Assembly: GCF_041240605.1 (NCBI RefSeq)
Contig: NZ_CP162487.1
Span: 1,805,001 to 1,869,000 of the forward strand
Direction of reading: 5' to 3'
Source of the DNA: Xanthomonas sp. DAR 80977
Lineage (GTDB): Bacteria; Pseudomonadota; Gammaproteobacteria; Xanthomonadales; Xanthomonadaceae
DNA: 64,000 nt
In this document: positions 53,878 through 63,811 of the stretch, one piece after another
Layout: the number at the start of each line of letters is the position of its first letter
Position numbering within the stretch: the first letter of the stretch is position 1
The notes under the pieces: generated by a model
What the model was told of the DNA's origin: nothing
The model's database searches: none
The model's input: the letters and a program-made list of their open reading frames with translations, nothing else
Position numbers and translations under genes: made by a program

Positions 53878-54213
53878 TCAGCCACGATCCAGCACATCGC
53901 CGAAGCGGAGCCGTGTCCACGCTTCGGCCGCCGCCCGCGCCAGCGCCTGCGACTCGCTGCCGCCCTCGGCCATGCTGGTATCGCCGCGCGGATCGATGAC
54001 TTCCCATTCCCAGGTCCGCGCTCTGTTGGGCAGCCACACCGCGAGCAGCAGCGCAGGCAGCTCCGGCTTGCCGGTGGCCACGTCGCAGCGCCAGATCGGC
54101 AGGTCCGCCAGCGCATCGCGCTGCCAGCGCGGCCGCGGCTGCAGTCGCGCGCACGCCAGCGGCGTGGCGGGGGCCGCGTGCGTGGAGCGGATCGGGTCGG
54201 TGGTCTTGTGCAT
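53878..54213 (-). CDS. Small protein of unknown function
   Basis: A 111-residue soluble protein starting MHKTTDPIRST. The middle part (WRCDVATGKPELPALLLAVWLP, then RTWEWEVIDPRGDTSMAEGGSE) looks like a compact beta-rich domain, and the end is an amphipathic helix (SQALARAAAEAWTRLRFGDVL). A GGAGC precedes the ATG. No family was recognised. It is convergent with zur. Confidence 0.65.
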   Translation of the reverse strand: MHKTTDPIRSTHAAPATPLACARLQPRPRWQRDALADLPIWRCDVATGKPELPALLLAVWLPNRARTWEWEVIDPRGDTSMAEGGSESQALARAAAEAWTRLRFGDVLDRG

Positions 54214-54874
54214 GTTCGCTCCTTCTGTGTCCGAGAAGGCGTGCCGGGAGACATGCGAGACCCCATCGGACACACCTGCGTCGACCGGCGTTGCCGGTGG
54301 CTGGTGTCGCGGGTGCCCGATTGGCTGAGATGCCGCCGCGGGGTGCGGCGACGGCCGGGCTACCATCCGGCCTGCTCTCTTTCGACCGCCGCAGCGTACC
54401 CATTCCGTGGTGCCGCGACAAGCGCTTTTTTTCATTTCAAACTATTGTTTTTGAAGGAGATGTGTGAGCAATCCGGGCGCCGAGGGGCCTGTCCGCCAAG
54501 GGCCGGTCGCGCCGATGTTGCCGCTGCCGGGCCGGCACGCGCCGGCGCGATCGCCCGCGTGCTGGCGTCGAGGCGCGCGCCGCACAGCCACGCCGCCACC
54601 ACGTGCATGCAACCTCGCTCGCTGTGCTTGCGCGCACGATGGCAACGGCATCCCTTGGCTTGGGGCTGGCGCGCGGGCGTCGCGGCGGCGCCGCGAGAGC
54701 CGCATCGCCACGGCAACAGGCAGTGGCGGCGCGCTGCCATTCTCCTGCACAGCGGCGCCAGGCTGCGCCTAGCTTGTCCTTCGATTTGGGGGAGCGGCGT
54801 CATCGGGGGCAGCGCCGGCGCGCCGCAGCGCGCCTGGTGGCGCCGCGTCCTGTCGCTGGGGCCGACCGCCGCCG
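54214..54874. other. Long intergenic region with an AT-rich, RBS-like island
   Basis: A 661-bp stretch without a supported gene. At 54423-54463 the DNA turns AT-rich (CGCTTTTTTTCATTTCAAAC, then TATTGTTTTTG) and is followed by GAAGGAGATGTGTGAGC, a good Shine-Dalgarno ahead of ATG and GTG codons. The frames that follow have arginine/proline/alanine-heavy composition unlike a real protein, so this may be a decayed gene start, a leader or a small RNA promoter. Confidence 0.4.
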
Positions 54875-56176
54875 CTAGGCGCGTGCCTGCGGCGGCGTCT
54901 TCGCGCCCCACAGCGCATAGAACAGCACGTACAGCTCGCACACCGCGGTGAGCAGGAAGGCCTGCTGCAGGCCGACGTGGTCGGCCAGCCAGCCTTGCAC
55001 CACCACCAGCGCGCCACCGGCGATGGCCATGATCAGCAGGCCGGAACCTTCCTCGGTGAGCGGGCCCAGGCCCTTGATGCCGAGGGTGAAGATGGTCGGG
55101 AACATGATCGAGTGGAACAGGCCCACCGCGATCAGCGACCACATCGCGACGTGGCCGGTGCTGAACACGGTCAGCAGAATCACCGCGAACGCGCCGACCG
55201 AGAACAGCGCCAGCACCGTTTCCGGCGCAATGCGGCGCATCAGCGCGCTGCCGGCGAAACGGCCCACCATCATCCCGCCCCACAGCAAAAACAGGTAATG
55301 CGACGCCTGTTCGTGGGTGAGGTTGCCGATGTGCGGCTGCGACACGAAGTTGATGAACAGGTTGGACACGCCGATCTCGGCGATCAGGTAGATGAAGATG
55401 GCCGGGATGCCGAGCACCAGGTTGCGGTGCCGCCACAGCGAATGGCTGGCGCGCTGCGCGCCGGTGGCGCGTTGGGTGGCCTGGCCGAGCGCGGGCAGCT
55501 TGAAGCGGGCGATGACCACCGCCAGCAGCACCAGGACCACGGCGACGATCAGGTAGGGCAGCTGCACCGACTGCGCGTCGGCCAGGCGTTCGGCCTGGGT
55601 CAGCACCGCCTCGCCCTTGGCGGTGCCCGAGGCCGAACGGCCCAGGATCAGGTAGCCGCCGAACAGCGGCGCCAGCGTGGTGCCGACCGAGTTGAACGCC
55701 TGCACCAGGTTGAGCCGCGCCGAGGCGGTGTCCGGGCTGCCGATGACGGCGACATACGGATTGGCCGCGACCTGCAGCAAGGTGATGCCGCTGGCGATCA
55801 CGAACAGCGAGCCGAGGGTGATGCCGTACGAGACCAGCCGCGCGGCCGCGATCATGCCCAGCGCGCCAAGCGCCATGATGCCCAGGCCGATCACCAGCGC
55901 GCGCTGGTAGCCGATGCGCTCGATCAGCTTGGCCGACGGCAGCGAGGCGAAGAAGTAGGCGATGAACCAGACCGACTCGATCAGCGTGGCCTGGGTGTAG
56001 CTCAGCTCGAACACGCTGCGCAGGTGCGGCAGCAGCGTGTTGTTGATGACGGTGATGAAGCCCCACATGAAGAACAGCGAGGCCAGCAGCGACAGCGCGG
56101 CGCGGTAGGACGGCGCATTGCCGGCGATCGGCGCGGAGTGGGAGAGCGGAGCCGCCGGCCCCATCGGTCCTGCCAT
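54875..56176 (-). CDS. FucP/NagP-type sugar:proton symporter (MFS)
   Basis: A 433-residue inner-membrane protein with 12 predicted helices. LFFMWGFITVINNTLLPHL, then LIESVWFIAYFFASLPSAKLIERIGYQ and GNLTHEQASHYLFLLWGGMMVGRFAGSALM are signatures of the fucose/glucose-galactose/N-acetylglucosamine permease group. Xanthomonads use a member of this group (NagP) for N-acetylglucosamine, but the sugar cannot be settled here because no catabolic genes lie nearby. ATG 56176 gives a short polar N-terminus before the first helix. Confidence 0.88.
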   Translation of the reverse strand: MAGPMGPAAPLSHSAPIAGNAPSYRAALSLLASLFFMWGFITVINNTLLPHLRSVFELSYTQATLIESVWFIAYFFASLPSAKLIERIGYQRALVIGLGIMALGALGMIAAARLVSYGITLGSLFVIASGITLLQVAANPYVAVIGSPDTASARLNLVQAFNSVGTTLAPLFGGYLILGRSASGTAKGEAVLTQAERLADAQSVQLPYLIVAVVLVLLAVVIARFKLPALGQATQRATGAQRASHSLWRHRNLVLGIPAIFIYLIAEIGVSNLFINFVSQPHIGNLTHEQASHYLFLLWGGMMVGRFAGSALMRRIAPETVLALFSVGAFAVILLTVFSTGHVAMWSLIAVGLFHSIMFPTIFTLGIKGLGPLTEEGSGLLIMAIAGGALVVVQGWLADHVGLQQAFLLTAVCELYVLFYALWGAKTPPQARA

Positions 56177-56645
56177 TGTGCGTGCTTCCTCAGCGGTGGT
56201 GCGGTGCGTGTGTCGGTGGGCGCGCAAGCCTGCGTTGGCGTGCCTTGCCGCGGCAGCGCGGCGCAGCCGTCGTGCGCGTTGCCGCGTTTGGCGCAGCGCC
56301 ATCCAACGAGGCCGCGGCGCCGGCGCAGGGCCGAGGATAGGCGGCGCCGTCGGCGGGCGACCAATGATTTAAATCGCGGCGGCCATACGATTATTGCAAT
56401 GCTGCGCTGCAACGTCGGCTGCGCTGGCGGCGCTCTGCGACCAGGTATCCGGTGGCAGGTATGCCGTCGTCGCCTTCGCCGATGGAAGCGGAATGCCGCG
56501 CGCATGCGGCCACGGTTTATCCTGGCGGCGCGCATCGCCGTGCGCGGACGGAAGCGGCCGGCGCGCACACGATGGCACGCAGCGCTCCGCACGCCTTGCC
56601 GGTACGCTACGCGTGTTGCCTGACCTCGCCAGCCACCGGACTCCC
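56177..56645. other. Intergenic region containing a dispersed repeat copy
   Basis: A 469-bp stretch between divergent genes. Its part from about 56389 to 56600 is similar to 60111-60320 (shared words include TCGCCTTCGCCGATG, CGCGCATGCGG and ATCCTGGCGGC). An AT-rich patch at 56363-56400 (ATGATTTAAATCGCGGCGGC, ATTATTGCAATG) may hold the sugar transporter promoter. Confidence 0.55.
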
Positions 56646-57044
56646 ATGCACCACCTCGTCGTGCCGCTGTTGGTTGCCGATGTACGCCAGGCCGCCGCGT
56701 TCTATGTGGCGGCCGGCCTGTGCGCCGCGGATGCGGTGGCGTTGAGCGACGAGGCGGATCCGCGGCGCGCGCTGCTGCAGCTGGCGGCCGGGCCGGGCCT
56801 GCGCCTGCAGCGCTGCGACGATCCCGCGGTGCTGCGCTACCTGCGCGCGCAGTCGCCGCAGTTGGAGATCGGCCAGGCCGACATCGCCGCGCTGGTGTCG
56901 CGGATCGGTACGCAGTTGCGCCAGGGCGACATCGTCGGCGGCAACGCGACCGACTGCTACCAAGGGCCGCTGGAGTATCCCGGCGGGCAGGCGCTGTTCT
57001 TCGCCGATCCGTCCGGCAATCGGTTGGTGTTCATGGACTGGTAG
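56646..57044 (+). CDS. VOC-superfamily (glyoxalase/dioxygenase fold) protein
   Basis: A 132-residue protein of the vicinal oxygen chelate fold. The two beta-alpha-beta-beta-beta units begin MHHLVVPLLVADVRQAAAFYVAAGL and LEIGQADIAALVSRI, and the end YPGGQALFFADPSGNRLVFMDW is the typical VOC closing strand. His2 or His3 and a late acidic residue may bind metal, but ligand spacing is unclear. Substrate is unknown. An ATG closer to the previous gene would add a Pro/Arg-rich tail, so 56646 is preferred. Confidence 0.82.
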   Translation: MHHLVVPLLVADVRQAAAFYVAAGLCAADAVALSDEADPRRALLQLAAGPGLRLQRCDDPAVLRYLRAQSPQLEIGQADIAALVSRIGTQLRQGDIVGGNATDCYQGPLEYPGGQALFFADPSGNRLVFMDW

Positions 57045-57153
57045 CGAGGCACGGCGATGCGCCAGGCCGTGCCGGTCGAACCCGCGCGCTGCCGCCGCCG
57101 CGGCACGCGTTTGCAATGCGGTTGCTTAGCCCGCCGCGCGTTGCCTGCGGCCG

Positions 57154-57936
57154 CTACATCGCCCGGAACAGCGGCAGATAGCTGCGGCTGACGGGCAGGG
57201 TTTCCGGCCGGCCGCGCAGATGGATCTGCGCGGTTTCGTTGTCGTGGCGGACCACGTGCCCGATCGCATGCAGGTTGACCACCACCGAGCGGTGCACCTG
57301 CTGGAAGCACGCAGGATCCAGTTGCGCCGCCAGTTCCTTGAGCGGCGTGGCGACGATCGCCTCGCATGCCTGGCCGCTCTCGTTGCGCCATGCCACGCAG
57401 GTGTACTTGCTGTCCGAGCGCAGGTAGTCGATCGACTCCACCGCGATCAGGCGCAAGGTGTTGCCGGCCTGGGCATGCAGCCAGCGCAGCGGCGCGCGCG
57501 GTTCCGGCACCGCCAGTTGCAGCGCCAGCCGGCGCAGCTGTTCGGCGATATCGGCGGCCGGTTGCGCGGCCTGCAGCCGTTGCTGCAGGCGTTCGACGGT
57601 GGCCGACAGGCGCGCGTCCTGCACCGGCTTGACCAGGTAGTCCAGTGCGCCCTCGGTGAACGCCTGCACCGCGTAGTCGTCGTAGGCGGTGACGAACACG
57701 ATGTGCGCACGGCGGCCGATCTGCTGCGCGGCCTGGACCCCGGACAGCCCGGGCATCTGGATGTCGAGGAAACAGATCTGCGGCTGCCGCTCCTCGAACA
57801 GGCGTACCGCGTCCCTGCCGTTGCGCGCCTCGGCGGCGATCTGCAACTCCGGCCACAGGCGCGCCAGTTGCCGTTTCAGCGCTTCGCGCAGCAACGGCTC
57901 GTCGTCGGCGATCAGTGCGCTCGGCGGGGTGGGCAT
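57154..57936 (-). CDS. LytTR-family response regulator
   Basis: A 260-residue regulator. The receiver (residues 6-125) has ADDEP, phosphoacceptor Asp58 (CFLDIQMPGLSGVQA), VTAYDDYAVQAF and Lys-Pro in LVKPVQDARL. The LytTR DNA-binding domain (about 160-258) shows WLHAQAGNTLRLIAVESIDYLRSDSKY and QVHRSVVVNLHAI, ending LPVSRSYLPLF. It is coupled to the sensor kinase through a TGATG overlap, so they form a LytS/LytT-type (also AlgR-like) pair. Confidence 0.93.
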   Translation of the reverse strand: MPTPPSALIADDEPLLREALKRQLARLWPELQIAAEARNGRDAVRLFEERQPQICFLDIQMPGLSGVQAAQQIGRRAHIVFVTAYDDYAVQAFTEGALDYLVKPVQDARLSATVERLQQRLQAAQPAADIAEQLRRLALQLAVPEPRAPLRWLHAQAGNTLRLIAVESIDYLRSDSKYTCVAWRNESGQACEAIVATPLKELAAQLDPACFQQVHRSVVVNLHAIGHVVRHDNETAQIHLRGRPETLPVSRSYLPLFRAM

Positions 57937-59024
57937 CAGGCGTCCGCCGCCAGCGGGAAACCGATGTCGGCGCGCGTGCCGTGCGGCAGATGCGCCGCCA
58001 CCTGCAGGTCCGCGCCGGCGCCGAAGCTGAGCGCGAGCCGGTCGCGCAAGGTGGCCAGGCCGGTGCCCAGGCCTTGCCCGCTCGCGCCGAGTCCGGCGCC
58101 GCTGTCCTCCACCCGCAGATGGCAGCGGCCGCCGTCGCGCCAGATGCGGATGACGATGCGGCCGCCGTCCTCCGCCGGATCGATGCCGTGCTTGACCGCG
58201 TTCTCCACCAGGGTCAGCAGGGTCAGGGTCGGGCAGCGGACGGCGTGCAGCGACGCGTCCGTCTCGATCGCGTACTGCAGCCGATCCGGCATGCGCATGT
58301 ACATCAATTCCAGGTAGGCGCGGACCAGCGCCAGCTCCTCGCCCAGGGTGGTGGTCGGTTCGTGCAGCCGCGGCACCGCGGCGTGCAGGTAGGCGATCAG
58401 GCTGCGCATCAGCTCCGCTGCCTTGGGCGAGCCGATGTCGATCAGTGCCTGCACGTTGGCCAGGGTGTTGAACAGGAAATGCGGCGCGACCTGGCGCTGC
58501 AACAGGTGCAGGCGCGCATCCAGCGCCTCGCGTTCCAGTTCGCTGCGTTCCAGTTCGAAGGCCAGCGCCTGATGGCGGGCCAGCGCGTCCTTCTGCCTGA
58601 CCAGGGCGGCCAGCGCCGTCCACGGTGCGATCAGCACGCCGGTCACGGTCAGCATGAGAAAGCCGGACAGCCGCTCCTGGTCCTGCCAGAACGGCGGCGC
58701 GCCATGCCTGGTCAGGCCGACGTAGATCAGCAGCGTGGTCAGCGGAATCGCGAGCGCCACGCCCAGTACCTGCAGCGTCCAGCGCGCCAGCCAGGCCGGC
58801 AGCCGCCGCGGCCATCGCTCGAGCACGGCGTAGGCCAGCAGCGCGGCGGCACCGAGCGCGAAGGCGCGGCTCAGCGCCGAGAGCGTGGAGTCCCAGCTCA
58901 GGCTCAGCAGCAGCCCGAGCCCGCCGGACAGGACGAACACCGGCACGATGCGTGCCCATGTCAGCAGCGCGGGGCGGCGCTGCGGCGCGGAGATCGGAAC
59001 GGAACCAGGCATGGGCGGGAGCAT
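57936..59024 (-). CDS. LytS-type sensor histidine kinase
   Basis: A 362-residue inner-membrane kinase. Four hydrophobic segments lie at about 24-42, 52-70, 83-103 and 120-140, with little periplasmic sequence. A coiled-coil follows (ERSELEREALDARLHLL), then the His_kinase domain with phosphoacceptor His182 in RQVAPHFLFNTLANVQALI and the ATPase motifs LVENAVKHGID, VEDSGAGLG and GTGLATLRDRL. Partner of the LytTR regulator just downstream. The start may be ATG 59024 or ATG 59012. Confidence 0.92.
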   Translation of the reverse strand: MLPPMPGSVPISAPQRRPALLTWARIVPVFVLSGGLGLLLSLSWDSTLSALSRAFALGAAALLAYAVLERWPRRLPAWLARWTLQVLGVALAIPLTTLLIYVGLTRHGAPPFWQDQERLSGFLMLTVTGVLIAPWTALAALVRQKDALARHQALAFELERSELEREALDARLHLLQRQVAPHFLFNTLANVQALIDIGSPKAAELMRSLIAYLHAAVPRLHEPTTTLGEELALVRAYLELMYMRMPDRLQYAIETDASLHAVRCPTLTLLTLVENAVKHGIDPAEDGGRIVIRIWRDGGRCHLRVEDSGAGLGASGQGLGTGLATLRDRLALSFGAGADLQVAAHLPHGTRADIGFPLAADA

Positions 59025-59058
59025 AGCCGAGCGTACCGGTGCAGCGCACCGACACGCT

Positions 59059-59940
59059 CTAGGCCGGCCGCAGCATCGGCCACCACATCCCGACCGTCGC
59101 GGCGGCGGTGCCGATCACGGTGACCAGGCTCATCAGCGCCAGCGTGCAGGTCGCCAGCCACTGCAGCGCGCGGCGGCGGCTGTCGAGCGCATGCAGGTAC
59201 AGTTCCAGCACCGCGAGCGGCAGCAATGTCTGCGCGAACGCGAGCGTGGTCAGCGCCGGACCGACGAAGCTGTCCGGATCGAATCCTGCGGGTCCCCGAT
59301 TGATCGCCAGCCAGAACATCAGGCCGATCCGGAAGAACCAGACGCCGCCGACCGCCAGGAACAGGCGCAGCGCCCAACGCCGGTGCGCGGCGATGCGTCC
59401 GGCACGGGCGTCGCGCCAGGCCATGGCCACGAACGCGACGATCAACAGCGCATTGACGCTGGTGCCGAGGTGCTGGCCGATGTCGCCCGCCGCGCCGCCA
59501 CGCACCCAGATCATCGCCAGTCCGCCCAGGCTCAGGGCCAGCGCGCACAGCAGGTAGAGCCGTCCGTTCCAGCGATGCACGGCCGGCACGTGCCTGCGCA
59601 GCGCCGGCAGCAACTGTGCGGTGCCGGCCAGCACGATCGCCACCGCCAGCAGCAGGTGCAAGGCGAGCACGCCGTTGAACAGGTGGTCGCCGGCGACATA
59701 GCCGTGCGGCAGCACCCGGTTCCAGCGCTCCGGGGCGCCGGCCAGCGCCGCGCGCCCGTAGAACATGGCGACGTAGGTGGCGAACACCATCTGGCTGGCG
59801 ACCGCGATGCACACCCATGCCGCCGCCGCCCGGCGCAGGGACCTGTTCGCGGCTGTAGCGGCAGCCGATTGCGGCGATGCCGCGGTTGCGGACGCGGCGC
59901 AAGCGCCAGCGGAGACGTGGTGGGCGGCAGTCGTGGACAT
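59059..59940 (-). CDS. DUF2306-family membrane protein
   Basis: A 293-residue protein with about seven or eight helices (residues 35-290), including GVLALHLLLAVAIVLAGTAQLLPALR, VHRWNGRLYLLCALALSLGG and HRRWALRLFLAVGGVWFFR. Conserved histidines in VHRWNGR and AHRRW are typical of DUF2306, whose function is unknown and which resembles cytochrome-b-like folds. The ATG at 59940 gives a cytosolic N-terminus of about 35 residues. It lies 35 bp before the kinase gene, so the three genes probably form one operon. Confidence 0.78.
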   Translation of the reverse strand: MSTTAAHHVSAGACAASATAASPQSAAATAANRSLRRAAAAWVCIAVASQMVFATYVAMFYGRAALAGAPERWNRVLPHGYVAGDHLFNGVLALHLLLAVAIVLAGTAQLLPALRRHVPAVHRWNGRLYLLCALALSLGGLAMIWVRGGAAGDIGQHLGTSVNALLIVAFVAMAWRDARAGRIAAHRRWALRLFLAVGGVWFFRIGLMFWLAINRGPAGFDPDSFVGPALTTLAFAQTLLPLAVLELYLHALDSRRRALQWLATCTLALMSLVTVIGTAAATVGMWWPMLRPA

Positions 59941-60397
59941 GGGGCAGCGGCATCGGGGCGGTGAGCGCATTGTTGCGGCGGCGCCGGCGGACAGGCGTGG
60001 TCGGCCCGACCGGCGACGGCAGGATCGGACGAACTGCGCCAGGCGCCGATGAAGCGTCCCGCGTGCATGGCGGCGCCGCGGAAAACGCTGCGATCCGCTG
60101 CGGTCGCCATGCCGGTTGCGGCGATGCCGCATTGCGACGTCCGGCTGCACCGGCGGCGCTGCGCACAGAGAATCGTTGGCCGGTGCGCGCTTGTCGCCTT
60201 CGCCGATGCAAGCGGGATACCCCGCGCATGCGGTCACGGTCATCCTGGCGGCATGCGCAGCGGCGCGCGGACGGATGCGGTCGGCAATCGGCTGGTGGCA
60301 CTGCGGTACACCATTGGCGCCGCCAGCGCGGCATGGAGCCAACGTCGTCGCGGCCGCGCCCGGCAGCGGGGCCAATGCTGCCGGGCGCGTTGCGCCT
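59941..60397. other. Intergenic region with second dispersed repeat copy
   Basis: A 457-bp stretch between the starts and ends of two minus-strand genes. About 60111-60320 is a diverged copy of the repeat at 56389-56600. No gene is supported; the operon promoter for the DUF2306-kinase-regulator group should lie near 59941-60100. Confidence 0.5.
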
Positions 60398-62374
60398 CTA
60401 GTTCGCGCAGGGCTTGGACGTGACTGCGCTGGACGGGATCACCGCACGGATCGGTCCCCAGCTTTCGCTCTGTAGCGGCCAGGTCTTGGTGATCCCCGGG
60501 AACGACACGATCTCGATCTCGTAGCGCTCACTGTAGAGCAACAGGTCCACTTCCACGTAGGCGGAAATGCTGCCTTTCAGCGCGGTGGACTGGAACGTGT
60601 AGTCCTTGCTGACCAGCAGCTCGTTCTTGCTCGGGGTGATGGCCGAGGTGATGCCGCCGGTGACCGCGTTGTTGAGTACCGACAGCTTGCCGCTGACGCC
60701 GGCGGACAGGACGAAGGCGTCGATGCCGGCCTCCATGCCTACCGAAACGTCGGCCGTGCCGCCGACCCGCATCGGAATCAGGCCGGTGCCGGGCTGTCCT
60801 TTGGCCATCGGCGGCGCGACGAACTGCGAGGTCGGCTTGCCGATCTGCAGGCTGGCTTGGGCGAAGCTGCGGATCGACACCGGCACCGGGCCGATCGCGA
60901 AATGCGCGCCGGGTCCTTCGAAGGTCTTGACCTCGTCCTTCTCCGGCAGCGTCGAACTGGTGGTCGGCGGGACGACATTGGCCATGCTCGGCAGCGGCGC
61001 CGGCTGGTTCCACAGCACCACGGCATCGCCATTGACCAGATCGAAATCGCTGCCGAACAGGGTCACGCCGGTGACCATGCCGGCGCTGTTGCGCACGTGG
61101 TAGCCCTTGGGCGGGCTGTACGTGTCCTCGGTGCCGTAGCGCAGGCAGAAACGGGCGCCGAACAGGCTGTTGGACGATCCCATCTGCAGCACGCAATCGG
61201 CGATGCCGGTGTTGCTGTAGGCAAGGCTACCGTCGAAGAAACTGGCAGCGGCGGCGCCGGTCTGTACGCTCTCGTTGCCCTTGCTGCTCTGGTTGAGCTT
61301 GTACAGGCTCGCGGCCTGTGCCGGGCCGATCTTCTTCAAAGCCGCGCACACGTCGGTGTAGTGGGCCAGGAAGAAACCCACGTCCAGGCCCTGCGCTTCC
61401 CAGGATTGCCGGCGCGTCGTGTCGGAGATCTTGAACTTCAGATCCTTCGGGCAATCCTGGGCGTTGTTCATCGACCAGGTCAGCACCTTGCAGCCGTACT
61501 TGGTCGCGACCACTTCGTTCGGGCGCTCGATCAGATCCTTCGCGGCCTGGGTCAGGAAGGCGGTTTCGTCCAGTTTGTAAGTGCAGGCGACGGGGCAGGC
61601 CGAGCCGGACATCGGCTGGGTCACGCCCAAGGGCGCGCCGCCGTCCAATGCCGGCAGCGCAGCGCCGAAGGCGCGATAGCGCAGCTTTCCTTCCAAGGTC
61701 AGTGTCGCCGGGTCGAACACGCGGCCGATCCCGAGGTCGATCCCGCCGTGCATCACGTCGCCAGGGCCGCGCGGATTCGGTTTCAGTTCGGGAACATTGC
61801 CCACGCCGCCGCCGCCGGGCGTGCCGTGCTCGGGCGCATCGATCAGCCGATAGCGGATCAGGGCGGCCTGGCTCTGCAAGCGCGGGAAGTCGTCGCGCGA
61901 TTTGCATGCCGGCAGCTGCCGGCTCAGCCCGCCGATAGCGCGCTTGGGTGCGGCCAGCGCTCCGTGGCGCAGGGTCAGCCCGTGCTGGTTGTAGAAACGC
62001 TCCACGTCGTTGAGCTGTTGCACATAGGTGGTCAGCGGGATGGTCTGTGCCGTGCGTCCGTTTCGCGCCGGCAGCTTGACCGAGCGGGTGGACGTTGCCG
62101 ATTTGCCGGGCGCGGCGACGACGAAATCGACCATGCTGCGTGGCGCCGCACGTTCGATCTCGGCTGCGGTGAAGGCCGGAGAACTGCATGCCTGGACCGG
62201 CGCCTTGGGTGCGATCAGTTCGAACGATTCCGGGCCGTAGGTCACAGTGCCGCCGAGTTGGATCGGCTTGGTTGGCTGCGGTGGTGGACGGCCATTGCCC
62301 TGGCTGGGTTGTGCATGGGCCGGTACGGCCAGCGTGGCGCACAGCAGGATGGCGAGAAAGACACGAACGGACAT
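60398..62374 (-). CDS. Large secreted protein of unknown function
   Basis: A 658-residue protein with a clear signal peptide: MSVRVFLAILLCATLAVPAHA, cleaved before QPSQG. A proline-rich stretch follows, then a region with several cysteines (QACSSPAF, CPVACTYK, GCKVLTW, NAQDCPKD, IADCVLQ, FCLRYG), which may form disulfides outside the cytoplasm. The last 200 residues alternate beta-type segments (ADVSVGMEAGIDAFVLSAGV). The name of any family could not be recognised and no catalytic motif stands out. AAAGGAG lies 8 bases before ATG 62374, so this start is good. It follows no obvious operon partner; the aldo/keto reductase gene is divergent. Confidence 0.75.
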   Translation of the reverse strand: MSVRVFLAILLCATLAVPAHAQPSQGNGRPPPQPTKPIQLGGTVTYGPESFELIAPKAPVQACSSPAFTAAEIERAAPRSMVDFVVAAPGKSATSTRSVKLPARNGRTAQTIPLTTYVQQLNDVERFYNQHGLTLRHGALAAPKRAIGGLSRQLPACKSRDDFPRLQSQAALIRYRLIDAPEHGTPGGGGVGNVPELKPNPRGPGDVMHGGIDLGIGRVFDPATLTLEGKLRYRAFGAALPALDGGAPLGVTQPMSGSACPVACTYKLDETAFLTQAAKDLIERPNEVVATKYGCKVLTWSMNNAQDCPKDLKFKISDTTRRQSWEAQGLDVGFFLAHYTDVCAALKKIGPAQAASLYKLNQSSKGNESVQTGAAAASFFDGSLAYSNTGIADCVLQMGSSNSLFGARFCLRYGTEDTYSPPKGYHVRNSAGMVTGVTLFGSDFDLVNGDAVVLWNQPAPLPSMANVVPPTTSSTLPEKDEVKTFEGPGAHFAIGPVPVSIRSFAQASLQIGKPTSQFVAPPMAKGQPGTGLIPMRVGGTADVSVGMEAGIDAFVLSAGVSGKLSVLNNAVTGGITSAITPSKNELLVSKDYTFQSTALKGSISAYVEVDLLLYSERYEIEIVSFPGITKTWPLQSESWGPIRAVIPSSAVTSKPCAN

Positions 62375-62492
62375 GGCGCAACTCCTTTGCGGTGGGTGTC
62401 GTATCAGTGACGCGAGTTGCGCTGCAGACCGGACAGGCTCCATGCGCGGGCTGACTCCGGCACCTGGCGCGACGCGTTCGTAGCACTGATGA

Positions 62493-63608
<1,116 letters not shown>

Positions 63609-63811
63609 GGCTGGCGTCGGTCGCGCGGCGCTGCGGTGCCGGTGGTGGCGCACGCCGCGAGCGGAGCGCGCTGTGCTGAGTGTCGCCGAGAACCGCGAAC
63701 CGCGAACGGCGAACGATGGGCCGCAGGCCGGAAACGGTCTTCATGCGTCCACGCAGACCCGCTGCAGCGTGCACGCGCGGCGTGCAGCGCGCTGCGCCTG
63801 CGTTCGCGCGC

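Noticed and set aside
54452..54772. Short plus-strand genes starting at the ATG or GTG after GAAGGAG
   Set aside because: The translated products are dominated by Arg, Pro and Ala and show no motif; only the start signal looks real.
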